DNA of 64,000 bases from Suilimivivens sp009774465. Its GTDB lineage: Bacteria > Bacillota > Clostridia > Lachnospirales > Lachnospiraceae. Positions 51,451 to 60,011 of the stretch are shown piece after piece. The stretch covers positions 62,001 to 126,000 of the forward strand of contig CANDAE010000006.1 of assembly GCA_947382645.1 (NCBI GenBank), read 5' to 3'. The position numbers were made by a program, and so were the translations under genes. The first letter of the stretch is position 1. Each line of letters opens with the position of its first letter. The notes under the pieces were generated by a model. That model made no database searches. It saw only the letters and a list, made by a program, of their open reading frames with translations, and had not been told where the DNA came from.

Positions 51451-53448
51451 TTAAAAAAGAAAACTGCCAGCCTGATATACAATGGTGGATACTGTCCACG
51501 CAAATACAATTTGAAATAATGCAAGCTTTAAAGTAAAAGCTGTGGAACCGCTTTCCTTCCGTATCGTCGCCATTGCCGCTGCGCATGGAACATATAAAAG
51601 AACAAATAACATCATACAGTATGCGTTTAAGGGCCCAAAAGAAGGATCAATATTCTTCAGGTTTTCAATTACTATTGTCGTATTTGCCGCCTCTGCGCTG
51701 CCCACTCCAAAGAGAACAGAAAAGCTGGAAACCACTACTTCCTTGGCAGAAATGCCTGCAATCAAAGACACGATAATCTGCCACATGCCAAGCCCTGCCG
51801 GACGCATTACCGGTTCAAGCCATCGTCCAAAGACTGCGCCAAAACTGTCTGCCGGATCTGTGACCATTCCTGAGATTCCAAAATTGAGTACCAGCCATAT
51901 AAGAATTGATGCAATAAAAATAGTGGTTCCTGCTTTGGAAAGATAGTCCTTAAGCTTATTCCACACATAAATGCGGATGGTTCTTCCATTCGGTCTTTTA
52001 TATTCCGGCAGTTCAATTAACAGGCTGTCATTTACTTTTCCCTTTTCATGTACATGGAGAATCCGGGCAATTAAAATTGCACAGAGCATACCGATCAAAT
52101 ACATGGAAAAAGCTGCAATGTGTGCATATTTTCCAAAAAACAATCCCGAAAAAAGCACATAAACCGGAAGGCGTGCCGAACATGACATAAAAGGTGTAAT
52201 AATCATTGTCCTTCTACGATCCTTTTCTGTTTCAAGCGCCCGTGAAGCCATAATTGCCGGCACCGTACAGCCAAAACCTAAAATCATTGGCAGAAATGCT
52301 TTACCGGACAATCCAACTTTTCCCATGATTCCATCCATTACATAAGCAACCCTTGACATATAACCGCTGTCCTCTAAAACAGCAAGCGCCAAAAATAAAA
52401 TAGCTATATTGGGAATAAAGGTAAGAATTCCTCCTACCCCTGCAATGATTCCGTCTACGATCAGAGAAATCAGCCAATCCGCCGCATGAATTGTTCCAAG
52501 GAAACTGCTCACATGGGCGGAAAAGAAATCAAGAAAACCTTCGAAATATCCCTTCATCCAGTCTCCTATCGTAAATGTAAGAAAAAATACCAGCGCCATA
52601 ATGCATAAAAATACCGGAACACCTGCTATGGGATGCGTCAAAAGCCTGTCTACTTTTTCCGTAACATCCTTACGCTTTTTACGATAAAAAAGGACTTCTT
52701 TTACGATAGTTTCAATATAAGAATATTTTGCCTGAATAATTTCCTTTTCATAACTCCGATTGGCAATATTCATAACAGGAACCGGATGTTCATCCACCAC
52801 ATCCTCATCATTTTCCAGCAGCTTGATGGCATGCCATCTGACGGAAGAATGAGTGGGATAATGGGCCTGCATAACCACTGAAAGCTTTTCTATTTTATCT
52901 TCTATCTCCTGTCCATAATGAAACACATCGCCTTTGGTTCCCGCTTCATAATGATGGCTTATGGCATGAAGCAGAATATCAAGTCCTTTCCGCCTTGCGG
53001 CAGAAACCGGAACCACCGGAATATCCCCTAAAAGTTCCGGAAGCCTGTGGAGATCAATTTCCATCCCCCGCTCTTCCACAATATCCATCATATTAAGAGC
53101 CAATACCACAGGCTTTCCAAGCTCCAGAATCTGTAATGTAAGATACAGATTTCTTTCAAGAGATGAAGCATCTACGACGTTTACAATCACCTCAATATCA
53201 TCATCCATTACACAGCTTCTGGTAACTTTCTCCTCAATAGTATAACAGGTAAGAGAATAAATGCCTGGAGTGTCTACAAGCGTCATATGAACATCTTCAT
53301 ATTCCGCTTCTCCTTCCATCTTTTCAACGGTAACCCCCGGCCAGTTGGCCACTTTAAGCTTAGAACCGGTAATGGCATTAAAAAGAGTCGTTTTTCCACA
53401 GTTGGGATTGCCTACAAATGCCACATGAATGGTATGATTATTTTTCAT
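51451..53448 (-). CDS. feoB: Ferrous iron transporter FeoB
   Basis: GTPase-coupled Fe(II) permease, 665 residues. N-terminal G domain: G1 GNPNCGKTTLFN, G3 VDTPGIY, G4 NMMD. The membrane part has about ten helices with the two gate repeats, and cysteines in GFGCTVPAIMASRAL and MSCSARLPVYVLFSG. The ATG at 53448 (MKNNHTIHV) follows GGAGG within the feoA end; a longer start at 53469 would use the ribosome binding site as coding. Translationally coupled with feoA. It provides iron for the hydrogenase and radical enzymes nearby. Confidence 0.96.
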   Translation of the reverse strand: MKNNHTIHVAFVGNPNCGKTTLFNAITGSKLKVANWPGVTVEKMEGEAEYEDVHMTLVDTPGIYSLTCYTIEEKVTRSCVMDDDIEVIVNVVDASSLERNLYLTLQILELGKPVVLALNMMDIVEERGMEIDLHRLPELLGDIPVVPVSAARRKGLDILLHAISHHYEAGTKGDVFHYGQEIEDKIEKLSVVMQAHYPTHSSVRWHAIKLLENDEDVVDEHPVPVMNIANRSYEKEIIQAKYSYIETIVKEVLFYRKKRKDVTEKVDRLLTHPIAGVPVFLCIMALVFFLTFTIGDWMKGYFEGFLDFFSAHVSSFLGTIHAADWLISLIVDGIIAGVGGILTFIPNIAILFLALAVLEDSGYMSRVAYVMDGIMGKVGLSGKAFLPMILGFGCTVPAIMASRALETEKDRRRTMIITPFMSCSARLPVYVLFSGLFFGKYAHIAAFSMYLIGMLCAILIARILHVHEKGKVNDSLLIELPEYKRPNGRTIRIYVWNKLKDYLSKAGTTIFIASILIWLVLNFGISGMVTDPADSFGAVFGRWLEPVMRPAGLGMWQIIVSLIAGISAKEVVVSSFSVLFGVGSAEAANTTIVIENLKNIDPSFGPLNAYCMMLFVLLYVPCAAAMATIRKESGSTAFTLKLALFQIVFAWTVSTIVYQAGSFLF

Positions 53449-53671
53449 TGCATTTTTCCTCCACTTCAATTCCCTGACTGATATGTTTTCCTATGGCAAG
53501 TCTGGTTCCCCGAACCCGTATAATAAGTGCACCATTCTTTTTCCGGTTAAGCACTGTAATCACTGTTCCATCATTTAACCCAAGGGCCTGCAGCCGGCGG
53601 GTAAGCCCCTCTTCCACGTATAGCCCTTTTACCTCATAACAGTTTCCTTTCTCACCTTCAAATAACGACAT
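53438..53671 (-). CDS. feoA: Ferrous iron transport protein FeoA
   Basis: A 77-residue SH3-like cytoplasmic partner of FeoB. Core sequence: GLTRRLQALGLNDGTVITVL and IIRVRGTRLAIGKHISQGIEV. The frame stays open for 53 more codons upstream, but ATG 53671 with GAGGAT nearby gives the standard start and length. The upstream 200 bases (53672-53872) are the divergent promoter region with cotJA. It overlaps feoB by 11 bases. Confidence 0.94.
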   Translation of the reverse strand: MSLFEGEKGNCYEVKGLYVEEGLTRRLQALGLNDGTVITVLNRKKNGALIIRVRGTRLAIGKHISQGIEVEEKCNEK

Positions 53672-53719
53672 AATTTCATCCTCTTTTGTTAATGATATAA
53701 AAGCTGAACTTTCAACAAC

Positions 53720-53748
53720 ATTAAAGCACAAAACCTTATTGTTTGCAA
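53720..53748 (-). promoter_or_regulatory. Candidate feoAB promoter
   Basis: Minus strand TTGCAA (53748-53743), 17 bases, TTTAAT (53725-53720), about 49 bases before the feoA ATG. I see no convincing Fur-type box nearby. Confidence 0.35.
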
Positions 53749-53872
53749 GCTTTGGGAACTCCGATTTACTCACTGGAGTTATATATAAAAAATTTCCTGT
53801 GAGAATGGAACCAGTAAAATTCCCCATCATATTATATTATTAAATTACGCTCCATTTTATGAGAGGAGAATT

Positions 53873-54043
53873 ATGCAGGATTACAGCTTTAACGAATATT
53901 TTGACCGTTTTCCAATTGCAATGGCATATGTTCCCTGGCAGCATCTTACCAGTATTTTTGAAAATCTTGATGAAGCTTACAAAGTAGGCACTATATTCCC
54001 TGAGCTTGAAAAACCCTTTACAGGAAGGAGATGTGTGAAATGA
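53873..54043 (+). CDS. cotJA: Spore coat-associated protein CotJA
   Basis: A 56-residue protein that is easily missed for its size. It reads MQDYSFNEYFDRFPIAMAYV, PWQHLTSIFENLDEAYKVGT and IFPELEKPFTGRRCVK: the AMAYVPWQ and FPELEKPF blocks are typical of CotJA. GAGGAG sits 7 bases before the ATG, and the TGA overlaps the cotJB ATG, giving the compact cotJABC operon. It is an inner spore coat component of the mother cell. A sporulation sigma-E promoter is expected in the 40 bases upstream, but I could not assign one confidently. Confidence 0.93.
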   Translation: MQDYSFNEYFDRFPIAMAYVPWQHLTSIFENLDEAYKVGTIFPELEKPFTGRRCVK

Positions 54044-54312
54044 CAAATCCCAACCAGAATGAACGCAGCAGATTATTCCATGATATCGGCGTTATTGACT
54101 TTGTAATTGTGGAAATGAATGAGTATCTGGATACACACCCTACTGACAAGGAAGCAATGGAATATCTTGGACATTATGTGCGTATGAAAAACCAGGCTAT
54201 GCGTGAGTATGCAATGAAATATGGTCCACTACGAATATCCGATGCAGACGGATGCAATCAAAATGAATGGAAATGGGCAACGCAGCCCTGGCCCTGGGAA
54301 GGAGGATGTTAA
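54040..54312 (+). CDS. cotJB: Spore coat protein CotJB
   Basis: A 90-residue coat protein of the CotJ complex. Typical stretches are FHDIGVIDFVIVEMNEYLDTHP, divided around a helix, and KYGPLRISD followed by WKWATQPWPWEGGC at the end. Its ATG at 54040 overlaps the cotJA stop. A frame start at 54031 abuts AGGAAGGAG and is too close; 54040 leaves nine bases. Confidence 0.95.
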   Translation: MTNPNQNERSRLFHDIGVIDFVIVEMNEYLDTHPTDKEAMEYLGHYVRMKNQAMREYAMKYGPLRISDADGCNQNEWKWATQPWPWEGGC

Positions 54313-54315
54313 GTT

Positions 54316-54921
54316 ATGTGGAGTTATGAAAAAAGATTACAGTTTCCGGTTAATATTAAAGAACCCAATGCAAAAATCGCACAGGTGATTATGTCACAGT
54401 ATGGCGGCCCTGACGGGGAACTGGGTGCTTCCATGCGGTACATCTCCCAGCGCTATTCTATGCCATATAATGAAGTCGCTGCAATTCTTACCGACATCGG
54501 TACAGAAGAACTGGCACATCTTGAAATGGTGTCCACAATTGTACACCAGTTGACTAAAAACTTATCTATGGAGGAAATTGAAGAATCAGGATTTGCCAAT
54601 TACTATGTAGATCATACTGTCGGCATCTGGCCTATGGCAGCGGGTGGAATTCCTTTCAACAGCTGTGAATTCCAGTCCAAGGGAGATGCGATTACGGATT
54701 TGTTTGAGGATATGGCGGCAGAACAAAAAGCCCGCACTACCTACGACAACATTTTACGTCTGGTGCATGACAGCGACGTCTGTGAACCTATCAAATTCCT
54801 GCGGGCACGTGAAGTTGTTCACTTCCAGCGGTTCGGTGAAGCCCTGCGGATCGTTCAGGATAAACTGGATTCCAAAAACTTCTATGCATTCAATCCTGAA
54901 TTTGACAGATGTAAATCATAA
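54316..54921 (+). CDS. cotJC: Spore coat manganese catalase CotJC
   Basis: A 201-residue manganese-catalase-like coat protein with a dimetal four-helix bundle. Likely ligands lie in GTEELAHLEMV and in EDMAAEQKART, with a later His in AREVVHFQRFGEAL. It begins MWSYEKRLQFPVNIKEPNA as in Bacillus and Clostridium CotJC. Three bases after cotJB. With cotJA and cotJB it shows that the organism makes endospores. Confidence 0.96.
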   Translation: MWSYEKRLQFPVNIKEPNAKIAQVIMSQYGGPDGELGASMRYISQRYSMPYNEVAAILTDIGTEELAHLEMVSTIVHQLTKNLSMEEIEESGFANYYVDHTVGIWPMAAGGIPFNSCEFQSKGDAITDLFEDMAAEQKARTTYDNILRLVHDSDVCEPIKFLRAREVVHFQRFGEALRIVQDKLDSKNFYAFNPEFDRCKS

Positions 54922-54942
54922 TTAATCAGAAAACTCAATAAA

Positions 54943-55006
54943 GCAGGGAGCTGTCCAGCCAATCTTATGACTGTTTCTATCTCAACAGCTCCCTGTATGT
55001 TCTGCC
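54943..55006 (+). terminator. Hairpin after cotJC
   Basis: CAGGGAGCTGT (54944-54954) pairs perfectly with ACAGCTCCCTG (54985-54995) around a 30-base loop; the thymine content afterwards is modest (TATGTTCTGCCTT). Probably the cotJ terminator, between convergent genes. Confidence 0.6.
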
Positions 55007-55042
55007 TTACTTGCCCAAAATAAGCTTTAAAGATTCCTGACT

Positions 55043-56725
55043 TTAGCCTTTACGCAGATTAAATTTATGTACGGCAACCTTAAGTTCCTGTGCATGATCA
55101 TTCAGCTTCATAGCTGATGACGCCGAGGTTTCTGCTGTGGCAGCGTTGGTCTGAACAACATCTGCAATCTGCTCCATTCCCTGCTTTAACTGTCTAAGCG
55201 ACTGCACCTGCTGCAATGCAGAATCTGCAATCTGATCTACCAGTTCCGTTGTTTTATGTGCACCGGCAACTCCCTCTGCAAGAGCTTGTCTGGTATCTGC
55301 TGACAATTCATTTCCCTGTTGAACCAGTTTCATTGAATTTTCAATTAGTTCAGTAATGTTCTGCGCTGCTGCTGCACTTTTATTTGCAAGGCTCTGCACC
55401 TCGTCTGCTACTACTGCAAAGCCTTTTCCGGCTTCTCCGGCATGGGCGGCTTCAACAGAGGCATTTAGTGCCAGAATATTGGTCTGGAAAGAAATATCTT
55501 CAATCGTTTTAATAATTCCCCCAATTTGTCTGGATGCCTTGGAAATATCTTCTATCGCAGTAGTCAAATCCTCCATTTTCCGATTGCTGATTTCCAACTG
55601 GGTAATTGCATTGTTTGAATAATCTCTTGCGTTATCCGCATCCTTTGAGGTTCTGTCTACCTGACCTGATATTTCCTGAACACTGGCAGATAACTGCTGT
55701 ACTGCAGCTGCCTGTTCCACAGCTCCGCTTGAAAGTGTCTGGGCTTCATCATTCATCCTGTTTGATTCAAGCAACACCTGATCCGCAGTGAGATTAATCT
55801 GTGAAAGTGCATGATTTAAAGAGTCTAAAATCTGGCTCATTGCATTTTGAATGGGCAGAAATTCTCCCCTGTAATCTATATCAATAGTAAGATCCATATT
55901 TCCCTGTGCCATCTGCGCCAGTTTAGAATCTATATCATAGATATATTTTTTTAATTCACGTTTGGTTTCATGTATAGATTCCACCAGCATTCCAATTTCA
56001 GAAGTATTGGAACGCAGAGGAAATTCTGCCGAAAGATTACCTTTGGAAATCTCCTGCATTTGACCGCTGACACGAATAACAGGACGTAAAATTTTTATTC
56101 TTGTAACCAGCATTACCGTAATTTGAAGAACTGCCACCAGAATCAATGCCAAAAACATGGAAATCTTAATTGACTCAGCAGATGCTGCCAGTTCATTAAC
56201 CTGTGACGAGGTTCGCTTATCCAGATCATCCAGAAACTGTTCCTTCAAGGAATTAATCTGTGCAATGGAAGTACTGTAATCTTCTCCATACACATAATTA
56301 AGCGCTTCCTGCATCTTTCCTGCCTGAACATTATTCATCGCCTCTTCTTCAAGAGGAACCAGTTTATTGGAAAGCGCAGACATATCATCAATCAGCTTCT
56401 GCTCTTCTTGCGTAATGCCGATTTCCTGCATGGCGGCAACACCTAAATCTCTGTTTTTCAAATGATTGATTTCATTCCAATAATTATCATAGTGTTCCTG
56501 ATTTCCGGTTGCAGCAAATGCCCGAACCTCATTTGTAAGATACGCGGAACCATTCATAAAACGATTGGCATTATAAGTAAGTAAAAATCTTTCTTCGCTG
56601 GCTTTATTCAATTGGTTGCTCACTCTGCCATAGGAAATCAAAGATAACACCATAAACACAAGTGCAATAATTGAAATTCCATTAAACAGATAAATTAACA
56701 GTGACTGATTAATTGCTTTTTTCAT
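55043..56725 (-). CDS. Methyl-accepting chemotaxis protein
   Basis: A 560-residue transmembrane chemoreceptor. An N-terminal helix (about 8-30), an extracellular four-helix-bundle sensor (about 35-190), a second helix (IKISMFLALILVAVLQITVMLV), a HAMP domain and the cytoplasmic signalling domain follow. The CheA/CheW tip reads FQTNILALNASVEAAHAGEAG with KGFAVVADEV after it. The frame is open for 63 further codons, but AAAGGAG eight bases before the ATG at 56725 fixes the start. Ligand unknown. Divergent from the soluble receptor gene at 56995. Confidence 0.93.
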   Translation of the reverse strand: MKKAINQSLLIYLFNGISIIALVFMVLSLISYGRVSNQLNKASEERFLLTYNANRFMNGSAYLTNEVRAFAATGNQEHYDNYWNEINHLKNRDLGVAAMQEIGITQEEQKLIDDMSALSNKLVPLEEEAMNNVQAGKMQEALNYVYGEDYSTSIAQINSLKEQFLDDLDKRTSSQVNELAASAESIKISMFLALILVAVLQITVMLVTRIKILRPVIRVSGQMQEISKGNLSAEFPLRSNTSEIGMLVESIHETKRELKKYIYDIDSKLAQMAQGNMDLTIDIDYRGEFLPIQNAMSQILDSLNHALSQINLTADQVLLESNRMNDEAQTLSSGAVEQAAAVQQLSASVQEISGQVDRTSKDADNARDYSNNAITQLEISNRKMEDLTTAIEDISKASRQIGGIIKTIEDISFQTNILALNASVEAAHAGEAGKGFAVVADEVQSLANKSAAAAQNITELIENSMKLVQQGNELSADTRQALAEGVAGAHKTTELVDQIADSALQQVQSLRQLKQGMEQIADVVQTNAATAETSASSAMKLNDHAQELKVAVHKFNLRKG

Positions 56726-56919
56726 TTTGCCCACTCCTTTAGCGCTGCCTGGACGCCTTTCACTAAATAAATGACCAAAATATCCATTAATCATAAGTGA
56801 AAAGATTCCTGAAATATAGTTAATTACTATTAGCTTACAAAAAATACTGAAAAATAGCAACTCTAAGCATAAAAATAAACATAAAAGTGCCTGAAAATAA
56901 AAATATTGTTTCAAAGTAG

Positions 56920-56948
56920 TTGCAAATGTACCGTTTTTTTTTTATTAT
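56920..56948 (+). promoter_or_regulatory. Candidate promoter of the soluble chemoreceptor gene
   Basis: TTGCAA (56920-56925), 17 bases containing a thymine run, TATTAT (56943-56948), 46 bases before the ATG. No clear sigma-D/28 motif was seen in the 269-base intergenic region. Confidence 0.45.
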
Positions 56949-56994
56949 AAATCTATATATGACTAATTATAAATCAAATGAAAAGAGGTGCTAA

Positions 56995-58362
56995 ATGGCT
57001 GGAATCAAGAAAAAAGCAGTACTTATGAAAGCAGTTTCACAACTTAAAGCGGCTGACTACTCAAAAGAACCTGAATTAAATAATATCTATCAAAGATTAT
57101 TCCATGCAAGAAAGCAATTTGCAGAAATTTTTGAAATGAATCTTAAAGCAGTCATGCAAATCAGTTCTTTGGATCTGACAATGCAGTATGAGACACAGAA
57201 AATCGTTGATATATCTCATAATGTTGCCAGAGCTGCCGAATCCATTTTTGGCTCTTCCCAAGAGGATTCTTATTTAGCTGGAAACGCCAATAATCAACAT
57301 GAAGAATTAGCAGATACCATTGTTAAGGTCTCCTCTGAAACAGAGGAGGTTTATAATAAAATAGATGCTTGTCAAAATGAGCTTACTTCTATCAAAGAAC
57401 TTTCCACACAAACAATTGAAAGTTCTCACAAAATGCAGGAAGATATGGACAATCTGCTTGAGGTGATCAATTATATGAATCAGGTCATCACAGGAATTGA
57501 CACCATATCCATGCAGACTAATCTTTTAGCCTTAAATGCTTCTATTGAAGCTTCAAGAGCCGGCGAAGCCGGACGCGGTTTTGCCGTTGTTGCAACGGAA
57601 ATCCGCAAGCTTGCAGAAGAAACCCAGCAGTTAACCGGAAATATGCGTGAATTTGTTGAAGAAATAAAAAATGCTTCTCAGCAAAGTGTTGAAAGCGCTA
57701 CCGGAACCATAAATGCTCTTGGAACCATGACTGAAAAAATTGGTAATGTATGGGAATTAAACAGTGAAAATCAAATACATGTATCTAAAGTCAATGAATC
57801 CATGAGCTCTATTGCCGACGTGAGCAAAGAACTCAGCCATTCCATGAACGAAATGGAACGTCAGTTAAAAGACAGTACGGATTTTATGATGAATGTCAGT
57901 CAGGAGTTAAAAAAGGCCACAGAGCCTGTCATTGACATAGAAAAAACTCTGGATAATTCCGTGAAGCAAATGGGCTCTATGTCAGAGGATGCTTTTTTCC
58001 ATTTAGAAGATTCAGAATTCTCCAAACAGGTAAAAAATGCAGTAACTGCTCATAAGTCCTGGCTTAAAAATTTAAGAAAAATGGTGGATGAGCGAAACAT
58101 CATCCCATTACAGTTGGATTCATCCAAATGCGGATTTGGACATTTTTACTATTCATTAACCCCCATGAATCCTGCTGTCCGTTCCATTTGGGATACCCTT
58201 GGAAATAAACATAAACGCTTCCATAAGTTTGGCGGTGAAGTTATTTCCGCATTAAATTGCGGAGACTATGCAAAAGCAGAACAAATCTACTATAGTGCAG
58301 AAGTATATTCCAGAGAATTGATTGCAGATTTGGAAAAAATTCTACAGATCACAGAATCATAG
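56995..58362 (+). CDS. Soluble methyl-accepting protein with C-terminal CZB zinc-binding domain
   Basis: A 455-residue cytoplasmic chemoreceptor-like protein with no membrane segment. Residues 1-130 are helical with no recognised sensor; the signalling tip is ISMQTNLLALNASIEASRAG followed by GRGFAVVATEIRKLAEE (about 171-208). The C-terminal CZB domain has likely zinc ligands His353 (AHKSW), Cys379 (SKCGFGHFYYS), His406 and His410 (KHKRFH). CZB proteins sense zinc or hypochlorite in other bacteria. GAGG precedes the ATG at an eight-base spacing. Divergent from a transmembrane receptor. Confidence 0.92.
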   Translation: MAGIKKKAVLMKAVSQLKAADYSKEPELNNIYQRLFHARKQFAEIFEMNLKAVMQISSLDLTMQYETQKIVDISHNVARAAESIFGSSQEDSYLAGNANNQHEELADTIVKVSSETEEVYNKIDACQNELTSIKELSTQTIESSHKMQEDMDNLLEVINYMNQVITGIDTISMQTNLLALNASIEASRAGEAGRGFAVVATEIRKLAEETQQLTGNMREFVEEIKNASQQSVESATGTINALGTMTEKIGNVWELNSENQIHVSKVNESMSSIADVSKELSHSMNEMERQLKDSTDFMMNVSQELKKATEPVIDIEKTLDNSVKQMGSMSEDAFFHLEDSEFSKQVKNAVTAHKSWLKNLRKMVDERNIIPLQLDSSKCGFGHFYYSLTPMNPAVRSIWDTLGNKHKRFHKFGGEVISALNCGDYAKAEQIYYSAEVYSRELIADLEKILQITES

Positions 58363-58430
58363 TAAATATACGTTGTCAGGCAGCATATAAAGCAGCGGAT
58401 ACTACGCTCCGTGCGATATCTTCCTGTAAA

Positions 58431-58470
58431 ATAAATAGACAGCCGAAAATCAGACCGGCTGTCTATTTAA
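58431..58470. terminator. Bidirectional terminator between chemoreceptor and spoVAF-like gene
   Basis: AAATAGACAGCCG (58433-58445) pairs over 13 bases with CGGCTGTCTATTT (58456-58468). It lies between convergent genes; the minus strand continues into TATTTTAC. Confidence 0.8.
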
Positions 58471-58506
58471 ACGAAAAGGCGCTTTCCAGGGCTGCCCATA
58501 TATTTT

Positions 58507-59925
58507 TTACTCTCTTGAACCCGGCAGCCTGTATCTGAACAGCCTTTTGGAAAGCTGTTTCAAATTGAATGGAACCAGAGGATATATATAACTCTTTCCT
58601 GAAACTGTCCGGTTTGTTGCAATTGCCACGATCAAAAGGACGACTGCAGCAATGTATCCCCACAGTCCGAAAATTGCAGTTAAAATCAAATTAATAATAC
58701 GCATGAATTTAATTGCATAACTAAGTTCATAACTTGCCTGTGTATAGTTGGCAATCGCCACGAATGCCATGTATAACATGATTTCTGCGTTAAACCATCC
58801 ACTGTTTACCGAAAATTCGCCCAAAACCAGCGCTGCCATTACACTTAAGGGGGTGCTCAACATATTAGGTGTATTTACCGCCGCAAGCCGCAGCCCGTCA
58901 ATCGCAAGCTCCAAAATCAGGAACTGCCAGATCAGAGGAATGTTAATGGTTTCCTTAACCATGATAAACTCAAAGCCTGATGGAATCCACTCCGGCCTCT
59001 GCATGAGAAGTAAAAAGGTAGGTGTCATAAAATAAGTCAATATTGCAATTAAAAATCTTGACAGACGAAGATAGGTACCTGTAATTGGTGGAAAATAATA
59101 ATCATCAGCCTCCTCCACAATATCAAAAATAGAAGTGGGTGTAATCATTGCAGAGGGGGAATTGTCCACCAGGATAACAATATCACCTTCCAGAATCTGT
59201 GCAGACGCTGTATCCGGCCTTTCTGTAAATTTAAATTTGGGAAAGGGATTGTACCATTTCTTTTTATATAAACATTCTGCCAGGCTTTCCTGATTCATGG
59301 TAAGGGCATCCACCTGAATCTGTTTGATACGTTCTTTAATTTTATCTAAAAATGCATGATCCACTCTGTCATTCATATAGCAAAGCACAATATCTGTCTG
59401 GGAGCTGTTTCCTGCATGAAGCATTTCCATATGAAGCTGCGGGCTTCTGATTCTGCGTCGAATCAATGCTGTATTAAATACAATCGTTTCAACAAATCCA
59501 TCTTTAGAGCCGCGAAGCACCTTATCTTTTTCAGGTTCTCCCACGCTTCTTGCCGGATAAGTTCTGGAATCAATCAAAAGGCATTTATCATAACCGTCAA
59601 TAAAAAGGGCAAACACACCTGACATAATAAAGTACGCAATCTGCTCCCAGTCATCTTTAAGGTCCACTTCCACGTAAGGAAGGCTTGTCTTGGACATTTC
59701 ATGGGCATCAGCAGGCATTTCCTCTTCTTTGATATCCATAAAGTATTGCAGCATTTTCTGCATCAGTTCATCCTTGCAAAATCCATCAATAAAATACATG
59801 CAGGCATTTCTTCCACCGATCTTTATAACCCGGTAAACAATATCAAAACTTTCATCCACAGAAAGATAATTATTTAAATATTTCATATTTTCAGCCAGTG
59901 AAGCACTCATTTTATTTTTATTCAT
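58507..59925 (-). CDS. SpoVAF-like spore germination protein (GerA A-subunit family)
   Basis: A 472-residue protein of the GerA/SpoVAF family. The N-terminal cytoplasmic part carries the family sequence SVGEPEKDKVLRGSKDGFVE and IVFNTALIRRRIRSP, ILEGDIVILVDNSPSAMITP and FPPITGTYLRLSRF; four or five membrane helices follow (about 290-450). SpoVAF in Bacillus belongs to the spoVA operon and amplifies germinant signals. Here no spoVA or gerB/gerC gene is adjacent. The ATG at 59925 is preceded by AAGGAG, which lies in a hairpin. The call as SpoVAF and not GerAA is by sequence impression. Confidence 0.85.
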   Translation of the reverse strand: MNKNKMSASLAENMKYLNNYLSVDESFDIVYRVIKIGGRNACMYFIDGFCKDELMQKMLQYFMDIKEEEMPADAHEMSKTSLPYVEVDLKDDWEQIAYFIMSGVFALFIDGYDKCLLIDSRTYPARSVGEPEKDKVLRGSKDGFVETIVFNTALIRRRIRSPQLHMEMLHAGNSSQTDIVLCYMNDRVDHAFLDKIKERIKQIQVDALTMNQESLAECLYKKKWYNPFPKFKFTERPDTASAQILEGDIVILVDNSPSAMITPTSIFDIVEEADDYYFPPITGTYLRLSRFLIAILTYFMTPTFLLLMQRPEWIPSGFEFIMVKETINIPLIWQFLILELAIDGLRLAAVNTPNMLSTPLSVMAALVLGEFSVNSGWFNAEIMLYMAFVAIANYTQASYELSYAIKFMRIINLILTAIFGLWGYIAAVVLLIVAIATNRTVSGKSYIYPLVPFNLKQLSKRLFRYRLPGSRE

Positions 59926-59926
59926 A

Positions 59927-59990
59927 GAAAACTCCTTCCACGCACCAATGCTTTCTTTTAGCATTATGTGGCAAAAGGAGTTTTTTTATA
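59927..59990 (-). promoter_or_regulatory. Hairpin enclosing the ribosome binding site of the spoVAF-like gene
   Basis: AAAACTCCTT (59928-59937) pairs perfectly with AAGGAGTTTT (59975-59984), then CCAC (59938-59941) with GTGG (59968-59971), and AATGCT (59947-59952) with AGCATT (59960-59965). On the minus transcript the AAGGAG used by the gene lies in the outer stem. It may also terminate transcription from dut; only four thymines follow on that strand. Confidence 0.6.
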
Positions 59991-60011
59991 CTTATATAAA
60001 ATATTTTATCA

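Noticed and set aside
53826..53872. Sigma-E promoter of cotJABC
   Set aside because: A TCATATT that fits the -35 form is present at 53827, but no acceptable -10 lies at the right spacing.
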